From assembly GCA_910584585.1 (NCBI GenBank), contig CAJUBP010000017.1, positions 1-64,000 of the forward strand: DNA of 64,000 bases, read 5' to 3'. Below are positions 16,498 to 24,842 of the stretch, in pieces; the stretch's first letter is position 1; the number at the start of each line of letters is the position of its first letter. Origin of the DNA: an uncultured Lachnospiraceae bacterium (GTDB lineage: Bacteria; Bacillota; Clostridia; Lachnospirales; Lachnospiraceae). The translations under genes were made by a program, and so were the position numbers. Under the pieces are notes generated by a model. The model did no database searches. It was not told the origin of the DNA and worked only from the letters and a program-made list of their open reading frames with translations.

Positions 16498-17391
16498 TTA
16501 CCGGAAATGTTTCTCTAATTGCTGAGCCATTTCTTCATAAGGAATGGGGCAGTTATGCTGCCCTATCCCGATGGATGGCTTTGTTTTCCCGTGGTAGTCA
16601 CTTCCGCAGGTGACAAACATATTTCGCTCCTGCGCTATTTTGTAATAATATGCCGCCTGCCTGAGGTTGTGGTAACTGCTGAACGCTTCTATACCGTCAA
16701 TCCCAAGATTCAGAATATCCTCAAGCAGAAAATCTTTTCCTTTCAGGTTCACGCCGGGATGCGCAATTACAGCGGCGCCGTGATTGCGGTGGATGATAGC
16801 AATGATTTCTTCCATAGCCGGATAGTCAATGTTTGCGTAGCAGGGTTTCCCCTGGGAGTAATAATCCCAATAAAAATTTACATACGGGTTGTCGCTTCGC
16901 TCCCCTCCGGGACGGTATGGTTTCAAAAGCGGATGGTCTGCGTATTCCGGCATTGCCAGCAAAACTTCCGCGAACATTTCACCGGACCAGCTTCCTTTCC
17001 AATAATTGTTTTTGGATAATGCCCACATATTTTTTTCTGTAATATTTCCAAAACCTAACGCCTGTGTCTCGGTAAGCCTGTCAAGGGAAGCCTGAAGGCT
17101 CTGGTCGTCAATATTTTTCTCGATTGCCTCAAAATCACTGCTCTGAAAGTCAATGCCATATCCAAGCAGGTGAAAATTTGTATCTTGAAAAGTGCAGTCA
17201 ATTTCAATGCCGGGAATATAAGTAATTCCGTTTTGCTTAGCGGCATTCGCAGCGTCTTCATTTGATTTTGCGCAATTATGGTCTGTGACAGACATGATGC
17301 GAATTCCTTTTTCGGCACATTGCTTTACCAGTTCGGAAGGCGTAAATTCTCCATCCTCACTGTATCTGCTGTGCATATGCAAGTCTGTCAT
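16498..17391 (-). CDS. PHP-domain phosphoesterase
   Basis: This 297-residue metal-dependent phosphoesterase is of the PHP family, related to 3',5'-nucleoside bisphosphate phosphatases/RNase AM-type proteins. Metal ligands are visible: TDLHMHSRYSEDGE at the N-terminus, VTDHNCA, the GIEIDC segment, AVIAHPGVN, and TCGSDYHGK near the end. An insertion in the middle (WALSKNNYWKGSWSGEMF) is typical of this subgroup. ATG 17391 has GGGAGGG five bases upstream and shares ATGA with the stop of the MFS gene, so translation is coupled. The substrate is unknown, and pairing with a transporter suggests catabolism of an imported phosphorylated or nucleotide-derived compound (inference). Confidence 0.85.
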   Translation of the reverse strand: MTDLHMHSRYSEDGEFTPSELVKQCAEKGIRIMSVTDHNCAKSNEDAANAAKQNGITYIPGIEIDCTFQDTNFHLLGYGIDFQSSDFEAIEKNIDDQSLQASLDRLTETQALGFGNITEKNMWALSKNNYWKGSWSGEMFAEVLLAMPEYADHPLLKPYRPGGERSDNPYVNFYWDYYSQGKPCYANIDYPAMEEIIAIIHRNHGAAVIAHPGVNLKGKDFLLEDILNLGIDGIEAFSSYHNLRQAAYYYKIAQERNMFVTCGSDYHGKTKPSIGIGQHNCPIPYEEMAQQLEKHFR

Positions 17392-18578
17392 AGGCACCCT
17401 CCCATTATATTTGCAGATACTTTTGGCAGCATTTTTTCATGCATGACAACCATAAGAGCCAATATTGCCAGTAAATAAACCGGGAACAGGGAAACGCTGA
17501 TATGGTTTGCAAGAAACCCGAAAACCGGCGGCATAAAACAAGTTCCCACATAGGCGGAGGCCATTTGTACGCCTATCATAGCCTGTGACTTATCTGCTCC
17601 AAAATGTTCCGGCGTGGAATGTATGATGGAAGGGTAAACCGGGGCGCAGCCCAGTCCGACAAAAATCAAACCAAGCAATGCGATTGTGCTGCCGAATGGC
17701 AAAAATAAAAGCGCGATGCCAAGCAGCATAAATCCCTGTCCAAGCCGTATCATCTGCGTATCATTCAGCTTTATTGTCAAAAATCCGCCCAAGGCCCTGC
17801 CGGCCGTAATCCCGATAAAAAACAGGCTTGCAAATCCGGCGGCGGTTTCTGCCGGCAGCCCGCGGCTAAGCACAAGGTAACTGCTTGCCCATAAGCCGGT
17901 CGTCTGTTCAAGAGCGCAATAGCAGAAAAATGTAACCATAACTTCTTTCGCTCCCGGAATGCTGATAATCTGGCGTAAAGAAAGGGGTCTGGCCTTCTCA
18001 TCTCCGTCTGCCTGCCCAGTATTATCTGCCCCCTGTTTTTTCCATAACGGCAGACTGAAAATCAGGATAAAAGTCAATACAATCTGGAGAATGGCAATAT
18101 AGCGGTACCCCATATTCCAACCCAGCCCGCCAGTCAAAGCATAGCCCATGAGATACGGGCCAAGGGAAGCGCCGACGCCCCACATACAGTGAAGCCAGCT
18201 CATATGTCTGCTTGCGTAGTGAAGCGCGACATAATTATTTAAAGAAGCGTCCACGCTTCCAGCGCCAAGCCCGTAAGGGACAGCCCACAAGCACAATGAA
18301 AGATAGGAATGGCTGATGGAGAATCCCAGCAGCGCGGCAGCAGTCATTAACACACTGGCAGCCGTAACTTTTCCCGTTCCGAAGCTCTTTGTCAATCTGT
18401 CGCTCTGCAGGCTGGAAACGATGGTCCCCACAGCGATAATCATGGAAATCCCTCCTGCGTAGGAAACAGGTACGGAAAACTCCTGATACATTGCCGGCCA
18501 CGCGGAACCTAATAAGGAATCGGGAAGTCCCAGACTGATAAAAGCAAGATAAATAATAACCAATAATAACTGAAACAT
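17388..18578 (-). CDS. Major facilitator superfamily transporter
   Basis: This 396-residue protein has about twelve membrane helices. It begins MFQLLLVIIYLAFISLGLPDSLLGSAWP and contains the loop motif LQSDRLTKSFGTGKV between helices 2 and 3, matching the MFS G-x-x-x-D-R-x-G-R position. The overall pattern, including the G/D-rich first helix, resembles the FucP/sugar-permease-like or YfkF-like branch of MFS, but a substrate cannot be assigned. A good ribosome site (AGGAGG) precedes ATG 18578. The downstream PHP gene overlaps by four bases, and an AraC regulator is divergently encoded 116 bases away, so the three form a regulon-like cassette. Confidence 0.88.
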   Translation of the reverse strand: MFQLLLVIIYLAFISLGLPDSLLGSAWPAMYQEFSVPVSYAGGISMIIAVGTIVSSLQSDRLTKSFGTGKVTAASVLMTAAALLGFSISHSYLSLCLWAVPYGLGAGSVDASLNNYVALHYASRHMSWLHCMWGVGASLGPYLMGYALTGGLGWNMGYRYIAILQIVLTFILIFSLPLWKKQGADNTGQADGDEKARPLSLRQIISIPGAKEVMVTFFCYCALEQTTGLWASSYLVLSRGLPAETAAGFASLFFIGITAGRALGGFLTIKLNDTQMIRLGQGFMLLGIALLFLPFGSTIALLGLIFVGLGCAPVYPSIIHSTPEHFGADKSQAMIGVQMASAYVGTCFMPPVFGFLANHISVSLFPVYLLAILALMVVMHEKMLPKVSANIMGGCL

Positions 18579-18694
18579 CTTATCAACCTCCTGTGTTTTT
18601 CTTTAGTAAAAGAATACCGTCAAATGGCACTTGATACAATACATTTTCAGACGTATAATATAAAAAAACCGCCACACGGGCAGAAAGGAAAAAT

Positions 18695-19597
18695 ATGGCT
18701 TTACAAGAATGCGGATTGAACTTAAACGGGGCATCAAAAGAACTCCAGCCACATGGGAGCCTGGAATTTCCCTGTGCCGGGTATGCCTCCCGCCACACAG
18801 ACAGACAGGAAGATATTATTCCGTGGCACTGGCATGAGGAAATGGAAATTGTATCTATGAAAAGCGGGCAAATGGAAATAAAAATACCGTCAAAATCTTT
18901 TTTTCTGCAAAAGGGGGACTGCGTAGTGATCAATGCCAATATGCTTCATTACGGCGCGGCTGTCGGGGAATGTGAACTGCGCTCCCTTGTCTTTAGTCCG
19001 GCGCTGATTGCAGGAAATGAGGATTCTGTATTTTTAAAGAAGTATATGCAGCCATTATTGGCCTGCAGCAGCTTTTGCGGATATTTCATAAAAGCGGGAA
19101 ATCATGAGAAGGTAACCCACTGGTTTAACTGTGCGTTCGAAGCTCTGGCGAACGATTGCTGCGGATATGAATTTATTGTGCGGGAAAAGTTATCCCGTAT
19201 CTGTCTTTTCTTATACGGGGAATTGAAACCCCAGGCAGAGACAGGGGATATTCCGCTAAATCAAGACAATCTCCGTATCAGAAAAATGCTTGCGTTTATC
19301 CATAAAAACTACGCGGATCCTATATCAGTGCCGGAAATTGCCGGCACGGCTGGCGTCAGCGAAAGAGAATGCCTGCGCTGCTTTCAAAAAACAATCCAGC
19401 TTTCCCCAATCCAGTATTTGCTGAAATACAGGATCATGCAGGGGGCCGGAATGCTGTTGGGAAATCCGGCGGACAGTATTTCGGAGATAGCAACGCTATG
19501 CGGCTTTGACAGTCCAAGCAATTTTTCTAAAATTTTTAAGCGTTTTTATAAATGCACGCCCCGGGAATATAGGAATTTGAATGCAGATAAATGTTGA
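18695..19597 (+). CDS. AraC-family transcriptional regulator
   Basis: This 300-residue regulator has an N-terminal cupin-like sensor (HWHEEMEIVSMKSGQMEI, FFLQKGDCVVINANMLHYG) and a C-terminal AraC DNA-binding domain with two helix-turn-helices (VPEIAGTAGVSERECLRCF and ISEIATLCGFDSPSNFSKIFKRF, ending CTPREYRN). It is transcribed away from the MFS-PHP operon and most likely controls it. It starts at ATG 18695 behind AAAGGAAA. The sensor ligand is unknown. Length and domain order are standard. Confidence 0.9.
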   Translation: MALQECGLNLNGASKELQPHGSLEFPCAGYASRHTDRQEDIIPWHWHEEMEIVSMKSGQMEIKIPSKSFFLQKGDCVVINANMLHYGAAVGECELRSLVFSPALIAGNEDSVFLKKYMQPLLACSSFCGYFIKAGNHEKVTHWFNCAFEALANDCCGYEFIVREKLSRICLFLYGELKPQAETGDIPLNQDNLRIRKMLAFIHKNYADPISVPEIAGTAGVSERECLRCFQKTIQLSPIQYLLKYRIMQGAGMLLGNPADSISEIATLCGFDSPSNFSKIFKRFYKCTPREYRNLNADKC

Positions 19598-19686
19598 TGA
19601 ATTCTCATTGAGCGCTATAGGAACATTTCATTTTTATTCCGATGCCAGAAAAAGAAGAGATTGTTTCCCGTTTGGACTGGCAGATG

Positions 19687-19714
19687 TTGTAATTTGCCGG
19701 AAGCTGTGTATAAT
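19687..19714 (+). promoter_or_regulatory. Sigma-A-like promoter in duplicated upstream block
   Basis: TTGTAA at 19687-19692 and TATAAT at 19709-19714 are separated by 16 bases and lead to the DUF1703 ATPase gene at 19792. About 45 bases around it (GGCAGATGTTGTAATTT onward) recur at 21587-21632 beyond the 3' end of the same gene. Confidence 0.65.
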
Positions 19715-19791
19715 AGGATTATACCCGTGAGGCATATTTTGGGTACAGGCGCAATGCGGCGAAACAGATGCTCTTCCAGGAGGCGGCAGTT

Positions 19792-21495
19792 ATGGCAAGG
19801 ACAGTGGCAATAGGCGTTCAGAATTTTGAAAAAATGATTACGAACCATTGTTTTTATGTAGATAAGACGGAGTTCATTCGGGAATGGTGGGAAAGAAAAG
19901 ATGATGTGACTTTAATTACGCGGCCCCGCCGTTTTGGAAAAACGCTGAATATGAGCATGGCGGAGCAGTTTTTTTCGGTGGATTATAAAAACAGAGGCGA
20001 TTTATTTCAGGGCTTATCTATTTGGAATTATGCAAAATACAGGGAACTGCAGGGAACATATCCGGTCTTAAGCCTGTCCTTTGCCAATATAAAAGAGAAG
20101 AATTATTCCAATGCCAGAAAAAAGATTTGCCAGATGATTGCGCAATTGTACGCAAAATACGCTTTTCTTCGGAAATGTGAGTTTTTAGAAGACGAAGATC
20201 GGGAATTTTTCGGCCGGATTTCAGCGGATATGGACGATGTGGACGCTTCAATGGCCCTGCATTATCTGTCAAAGTATTTATATCTTTATTATGGCAAAAA
20301 GGTTATCATTCTTTTGGATGAATATGATACGCCGATGCAGGAAGCTTATGTGGGCGGTTATTGGGAGGAACTGACATCATTTACCAGAGGTATGTTTCAT
20401 GCGATGTTTAAGACAAATCCATGGCTGGAGCGTGCGGTGATGACGGGAATTACCAGAATCAGCAAGGAATCTATTTTTTCAGATTTGAATAATATAAAGG
20501 TGGTTACTGCCACTTCGGATGAGTATGCGGTTTCTTTTGGATTTACGGAGAAAGAAGTTTTTGCCGCGTTGGATGAGTGTAATCTGGGAGGAGAAAAAGA
20601 GAAAGTAAAACAGTGGTATGATGGCTTTATTTTTGGAAAGCATTCAGATATTTATAATCCCTGGTCTATCTTAAATTTTCTGGATACAGGCAAATACAGG
20701 ACTTACTGGGCAAATACCAGTTCCAACAGCCTGGTGAGCAAGCTGCTGCGTGAGGGAAACCGCCGGGTAAAAGAAAAATTTGAGAGGCTGCTGCAGGGAG
20801 AGAGTATTTGGACGCCTGTCGACGAACAAATTGTATACAGCCAGCTTGATGAAAATGAAACTGCTGTGTGGAGCCTGCTTTTAGCGAGCGGTTATTTGAA
20901 AGCACTGAATCAGGAAGAAGAGGAATTACTGGCATTTGGAGAAGAAGCCTGTTACGAGCTGGCAGTTACTAATTATGAAGTGGAGCGGATGTTTCACAAT
21001 ATGGTGCGGGGATGGTTTCAGAAAGTGGACGCGGACTACAATGATTTTGTAAAAGCGATGCTTCAGGACAATATAAAAGCAATGAACATTTATATGAATG
21101 AGATTAGCATGGAGATTTTCAGCAGTTTTGATACAGGGAAAAAACCGTCCCGCAGAACGTCGGAACGCTTTTATCATGGTTTTGTTCTGGGATTGCTGGT
21201 GGATTTGCGTAAGCGTTATATAATTACCTCAAACAGGGAAAGTGGTTACGGCAGGTATGATGTGATGCTTGAACCGCGGAATCCGGGAACAGATGACGCT
21301 ATCATTTTGGAATTTAAAGTTTTTGACGGGGAGGAAGAAGGGACTTTACAGGATACGGCGGAGGCTGCGCTTTTACAGATTGAGGAAAGGGCATATGCTT
21401 TGCAGTTGACGAAAAGGGGAATTTCAAAGGAGCATATTCGATGTTATGGATTTGCGTTTCAGGGAAGCAATGTTCTGATAATGGAAGGAAGATAA
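19792..21495 (+). CDS. AAA-ATPase with C-terminal PD-(D/E)XK domain (DUF1703 type)
   Basis: This 567-residue protein is of the family with an AAA-ATPase-like N-terminal half and a PD-(D/E)XK nuclease-like C-terminus, abundant in gut Clostridia and Bacteroidetes and of unknown role. The nucleotide site is RPRRFGKTLNMSM (about 39-51) with Walker B KVIILLDEYDTPM (about 169-181). A conserved TGITRISKESIFSDLNN segment follows. The nuclease-like end shows SGYGRYDVMLEPR and AIILEFKVFDGE (D and E-x-K positions). ATG 19792 has AGGAGG eight bases before it. It is a close paralogue of the gene at 57591, which has an inserted segment. Its own promoter region is repeated downstream. Confidence 0.9.
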   Translation: MARTVAIGVQNFEKMITNHCFYVDKTEFIREWWERKDDVTLITRPRRFGKTLNMSMAEQFFSVDYKNRGDLFQGLSIWNYAKYRELQGTYPVLSLSFANIKEKNYSNARKKICQMIAQLYAKYAFLRKCEFLEDEDREFFGRISADMDDVDASMALHYLSKYLYLYYGKKVIILLDEYDTPMQEAYVGGYWEELTSFTRGMFHAMFKTNPWLERAVMTGITRISKESIFSDLNNIKVVTATSDEYAVSFGFTEKEVFAALDECNLGGEKEKVKQWYDGFIFGKHSDIYNPWSILNFLDTGKYRTYWANTSSNSLVSKLLREGNRRVKEKFERLLQGESIWTPVDEQIVYSQLDENETAVWSLLLASGYLKALNQEEEELLAFGEEACYELAVTNYEVERMFHNMVRGWFQKVDADYNDFVKAMLQDNIKAMNIYMNEISMEIFSSFDTGKKPSRRTSERFYHGFVLGLLVDLRKRYIITSNRESGYGRYDVMLEPRNPGTDDAIILEFKVFDGEEEGTLQDTAEAALLQIEERAYALQLTKRGISKEHIRCYGFAFQGSNVLIMEGR

Positions 21496-21892
21496 GAAAC
21501 TTCCCAGTTACTTTTCACAGCATTGAGTACTATACTACAGTGAATGTTTCATATTGGGATATGTAGGCCAAGGCGGGACGGCGGAGAGGCAGATGTTGTA
21601 ATTTCCCGGAAGCTGTGTATAATAGAATCATAGAAGAAAGCAGAAAGGAAGCGCGTGATATGCCGGCATGAATGTGCAATATTCTTTTGATGCTGTAATT
21701 AAGGTCAATATCTATGAAGATTTGTATATCAATTTCTCTGATATTGCTGACGCACTGAGTATCTAGCACTCCATCCGGCCAGAAATCACAGTTCCTTAGA
21801 CACTGCCGGATTGCCGCCTTGCACACAAATCAAAGGAATTAGTATTATAGAGGAAACATAGAACCAGGAAACAAATCAAAAGCAGGTAAGTG
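21496..21892 (+). other. Intergenic stretch with repeats, orphan promoter and a tiny ORF
   Basis: A reversed piece of the dispersed repeat (ATATCCCAATATGAAAC on the minus strand) lies at about 21535-21585. A copy of the upstream promoter block follows, with TTGTAA at 21596-21601 and TATAAT at 21618-21623. A 32-codon ATG frame at 21668-21766 (MNVQYSFDAVIKVNIYEDLY) has no clear ribosome site and no recognised family. Near 21843-21880 and again at 21912-21950 an imperfect 28-base segment is repeated (GAGGAAACA..ACCAGGAAACAA), the second copy being inside the tsaC gene. I see no convincing full gene. Confidence 0.55.
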
Positions 21893-22954
21893 ATGGAAAC
21901 AGCAATTATAAATATTACAGAGGAAACACAAAACCAGGAAACAATTATGGAAAAAATCCGCGCGGCAGGACATATCATCCGGCAGGGCGGCCTGGTAGCG
22001 TTTCCCACAGAGACGGTATACGGACTGGGCGCAGACGCCCTCAATCCCCAGGCGTCTGAGAAGATTTACGCAGCCAAGGGACGCCCCTCAGACAATCCGC
22101 TGATTATACATATTTCTAACATGGGAGATTTGGAGAAAATAGCAAAGAACGTGCCCAAAAGCGCAAGAAAACTGGCAGAACGGTTTTGGCCCGGGCCTTT
22201 GACTATGATTTTTGAGAAAAGCGATATCGTTCCCCTGGAGACCACAGGGGGATTGCAGACGGTGGCGGTGCGTATGCCCAGCCATCCGGCGGCCTTGCTT
22301 CTGATCGAGTCCGGCGGCGGGTTTATTGCCGCTCCAAGCGCCAACACTTCCGGAAGGCCAAGCCCCACCCGGGCGGAACATGTGGCGGAAGATATGAAGG
22401 GCAGGATTCCTATGATTCTGGACGGAGGGCCGGTGGGAATCGGCATAGAATCTACCATTGTGGATTTCTCAGCAGAGGTTCCCATGATTTTAAGGCCCGG
22501 GTATATCACAGCGGATATGATCCGGGAGACAATCGGGGAAGTGAGAATGGATCCTGGGCTTATTCCGGACGATTCCGGGATCAGTCCCAAAGCGCCGGGG
22601 ATGAAATACCGTCATTACGCGCCGAAAGCCCAACTGATTCTGGTGGAAGGTTCTAAAGAGCATGTGCAGGAGAAAATTAATCAATTGGCAAAGGAAGCCT
22701 CGAAAGAGGGGAAATCTGTAGGAATTATAGGAACGGATGAGACCAGGGACGGATACCCCTTGGGAATTGTAAAGAGCATTGGAACCAGAACGGATGGGGC
22801 TTCCATTGCCCGCCATTTATACGGCGTATTGAGAGAATTTGATCAATTAGATGTAGAAATCATATATTCAGAGAGTTTTTCAGAGGCGGGAATCGGGCAG
22901 GCGGTCAGAAACCGGATGATGAAAGCAGCGGGGCGTCAGATCATAGAAGCGTAG
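21893..22954 (+). CDS. tsaC: L-threonylcarbamoyladenylate synthase (Sua5/YwlC type)
   Basis: The enzyme makes threonylcarbamoyl-AMP from threonine, bicarbonate and ATP, the first step of t6A37 tRNA modification. The YrdC-like domain (about 18-205) shows GGLVAFPTETVYGLGADA, KIYAAKGRPSDNPLI, RFWPGPLT, APSANTSGRPSPT and GIESTIVDF. The extra C-terminal Sua5 domain (about 235-350; RHYAPKAQLILVEG) makes this the long Sua5/YwlC form of 353 residues. ATG 21893 is chosen, while the GTG just before it is in frame. The upstream stretch repeats part of its own 5' coding sequence. It leads a housekeeping group with the phosphatase, upp and dCMP deaminase. Confidence 0.95.
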   Translation: METAIINITEETQNQETIMEKIRAAGHIIRQGGLVAFPTETVYGLGADALNPQASEKIYAAKGRPSDNPLIIHISNMGDLEKIAKNVPKSARKLAERFWPGPLTMIFEKSDIVPLETTGGLQTVAVRMPSHPAALLLIESGGGFIAAPSANTSGRPSPTRAEHVAEDMKGRIPMILDGGPVGIGIESTIVDFSAEVPMILRPGYITADMIRETIGEVRMDPGLIPDDSGISPKAPGMKYRHYAPKAQLILVEGSKEHVQEKINQLAKEASKEGKSVGIIGTDETRDGYPLGIVKSIGTRTDGASIARHLYGVLREFDQLDVEIIYSESFSEAGIGQAVRNRMMKAAGRQIIEA

Positions 22955-22972
22955 ACAGAAAGGCGGCGGATT

Positions 22973-23440
22973 ATGAAAAGATACAGCAAAATTATTTTTG
23001 TATGTGACAGCGGTACGGCGCGTGCGCCTATGGCAGAAGCTATTATGAAGGAATACATCTTGAAATATCCGGTGGAGATAGAGAGCAGGGGACTTGTGGT
23101 GCTTTTTCCGGAGCCTCTGAATCAAAAAACAGAGGCGGTGCTGATCAGTAACGGCATCAATGCCGGGAATCAGATGTCTCAGCAGCTTACCCAGGAGGAT
23201 TTGCAGCCTGGGCATCTGGTAATTGCTATGGAGGCTGCCCAGAAGCAGAAGATTCTGGAGGAATACGGGGAAGAGCTTTTGGCAGATGTGGAGGTGCTGA
23301 CGGATTTAACGGGAGATGAGCTGGAAATTTTAAATCCTTACGGCGGAACTCTCCAGTCTTACGGCCTTTGCTATGAGACGCTGAATAAGACCATTAAAAA
23401 ACTGGTAAATCTGATAAATGAAGCCGGCGGCAGTGACTGA
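22973..23440 (+). CDS. Low-molecular-weight protein-tyrosine/arginine phosphatase-like protein
   Basis: This 155-residue protein has the LMW-PTP fold. It begins with strand KIIFVC and a C-x5-R loop (Cys11-DSGTA-Arg17), followed by the conserved helix APMAEAIM. The position next to tsaC matches the ywlC-ywlE arrangement of Firmicutes, where YwlE is a protein-arginine phosphatase. Two departures are visible: the loop lacks the usual GN and S residues, and the general-acid Asp of the DPF/DPY motif is Asn121 in ILNPYGG. The protein could be slow, or use other residues, or act as a binding protein. Starts at ATG 22973 behind AGGCGG. Confidence 0.8.
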   Translation: MKRYSKIIFVCDSGTARAPMAEAIMKEYILKYPVEIESRGLVVLFPEPLNQKTEAVLISNGINAGNQMSQQLTQEDLQPGHLVIAMEAAQKQKILEEYGEELLADVEVLTDLTGDELEILNPYGGTLQSYGLCYETLNKTIKKLVNLINEAGGSD

Positions 23441-23523
23441 AGCCGGCATGAAATCTGGTGAGAAAAATATAATGTTTCAGGATAGTCCCCGCCGGAATGA
23501 TACGAAAGGAAAAGGTAGATAAT

Positions 23524-24153
23524 ATGGCAAAAGTAATGATTATGGATCATCCGCTGATTCAGCACAAAATCGGATGGATACGCAAAAGCGATACTGGTTC
23601 CCGGGATTTTCGGGAAATGGTGGGAGAAATCGCCATGCTGATGTGCTATGAGGCCACCAGGAATCTGGAACTGGAAGACATTGAGATTGAGACGCCCATC
23701 TGCGCCACTACTGTAAAAGGGTTAAAAGGAAAGAAACTGGCGGTGATTCCCATTCTGCGGGCCGGCCTGGGAATGGTGGACGGCATGCTGGCAATGATTC
23801 CGGCGGCAAAGGTGGGGCATATTGGGCTGTACCGGGATCCAAAGACTTTGGAGCCGGTGGAGTACTACTGTAAGCTTCCGGAGGACTGTTCGGAACGGGA
23901 AGTATTTGTGGTTGATCCAATGCTTGCTACCGGCGGTTCTGCTGTGGCGGCCATTCAGATGCTGAAGGACAAAGGCGTCAGAAATATACATTTTCTCTGC
24001 ATTATTGCAGCGCCGGAGGGGATGGAAGCGATGAAAGAAGCGCATCCGGATGTGGACGTGTACATCGGCGCTTTGGATGAAAAGCTGAATGACCACGGGT
24101 ATATTGTACCTGGCCTTGGAGACGCGGGAGATCGGATTTTCGGAACGAAATAA
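23524..24153 (+). CDS. upp: Uracil phosphoribosyltransferase
   Basis: This salvage enzyme converts uracil and PRPP to UMP. It is 209 residues long, the normal family length, and begins AKVMIMDHPLIQHKIGWIRK. Motifs visible include TRNLELEDIEIETP, PILRAGLGMVDGM, the PRPP loop VVDPMLATGGSAVAAI and the C-terminal DEKLNDHGYIVPGLGDAGDR that closes the uracil pocket. ATG 23524 is preferred because upp proteins start here; an in-frame ATG lies nine codons upstream. In many Firmicutes upp lies just ahead of the ATP synthase genes, as it nearly does here. Confidence 0.96.
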   Translation: MAKVMIMDHPLIQHKIGWIRKSDTGSRDFREMVGEIAMLMCYEATRNLELEDIEIETPICATTVKGLKGKKLAVIPILRAGLGMVDGMLAMIPAAKVGHIGLYRDPKTLEPVEYYCKLPEDCSEREVFVVDPMLATGGSAVAAIQMLKDKGVRNIHFLCIIAAPEGMEAMKEAHPDVDVYIGALDEKLNDHGYIVPGLGDAGDRIFGTK

Positions 24154-24182
24154 AATTATTTTGCAGGAGAAGGAGAGATTAC

Positions 24183-24668
24183 ATGAGCAGTAAAAGACAG
24201 GATTATCTTACTTGGGATGAATATTTTATGGGAGTTGCAATGCTGTCTGCCATGCGCTCCAAAGATCCGGGAACCCAGGTGGGCGCCTGCATTGTCAGTC
24301 CGGACAACAAGATTTTGTCCATGGGCTACAATGGGTTTCCCATAGGATGTTCCGATGATGAATTTCCCTGGGACCGGGAAGGGGAGCCATTAGAGAATAA
24401 ATATTTGTATACAACGCATAGTGAGCTGAACGCAATTCTGAATTACCGGGGCGGCAGCCTGGAAGGAGCCAAGCTGTATGTTTCCCTGTTTCCCTGTAAT
24501 GAATGCGCCAAAGCGATTATCCAGTCAGGTATTAAAACGGTGGTGTATGACAGCGATAAATATAAGGATACTCCCTCTGTGATTGCTTCCAAGCGGATGC
24601 TGGACGCGGCAGGGGTGCGGTATTACCAGTATACCCATACGGGGCGGGAAGTGAAGATGGTATTGTAA
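24183..24668 (+). CDS. comEB: Deoxycytidylate (dCMP) deaminase
   Basis: This 161-residue zinc enzyme of the ComEB/DCTD family deaminates dCMP to dUMP to feed dTMP synthesis. Zinc and catalytic residues are seen in YTTHSELNAILN (the H-x-E box) and LFPCNECAKAI (the PC-x2-C box). The N-terminus shows YFMGVAMLSAMRSKDPGTQVGA and the substrate loop GYNGFPIGCSDDEFPW. It follows upp by 29 bases on the same strand with AGGAGAAGGAGAG upstream, so both belong to the pyrimidine salvage operon. A 24-nt inverted repeat and a dispersed repeat lie just beyond its stop. Confidence 0.95.
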   Translation: MSSKRQDYLTWDEYFMGVAMLSAMRSKDPGTQVGACIVSPDNKILSMGYNGFPIGCSDDEFPWDREGEPLENKYLYTTHSELNAILNYRGGSLEGAKLYVSLFPCNECAKAIIQSGIKTVVYDSDKYKDTPSVIASKRMLDAAGVRYYQYTHTGREVKMVL

Positions 24669-24694
24669 CGGGGGGACATTTAGGATTTTTACAT

Positions 24695-24745
24695 GTTGCC
24701 TTGACTTCCGTATCCCAATATGAAATGTTCGCCGTAGTGCTAAGG
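24695..24745 (+). repeat. Partial copy of dispersed repeat family
   Basis: GCCTTGACTTCCGTATCCCA and AATATGAAATGTTCGC form the right-end module shared with 48844-48893 and, reversed, with 21535-21585. It also aligns in part with 15530-15570. Only the end module is present here. Confidence 0.55.
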
Positions 24746-24842
24746 AACTGGATAGAAATAACTTTTCATATTACTTGTTTTTTTCGAGAGCGCTACTCAA
24801 AAATCAGGCGTACTATTTAAAAGTTATTTCTATCCAGTTCCT
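24743..24842. repeat. 24-nt perfect inverted repeat overlapping the HNH gene end
   Basis: Bases 24743-24766 and 24819-24842 are perfect inverted copies (core GAACTGGATAGAAATAAC) separated by 52 bases. The right arm contains the stop codon and last codons of the minus-strand HNH gene. It may serve as a bidirectional terminator between convergent transcripts, but it is longer than usual and has a long loop. It could also be a duplication scar of the gene end. Confidence 0.8.
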
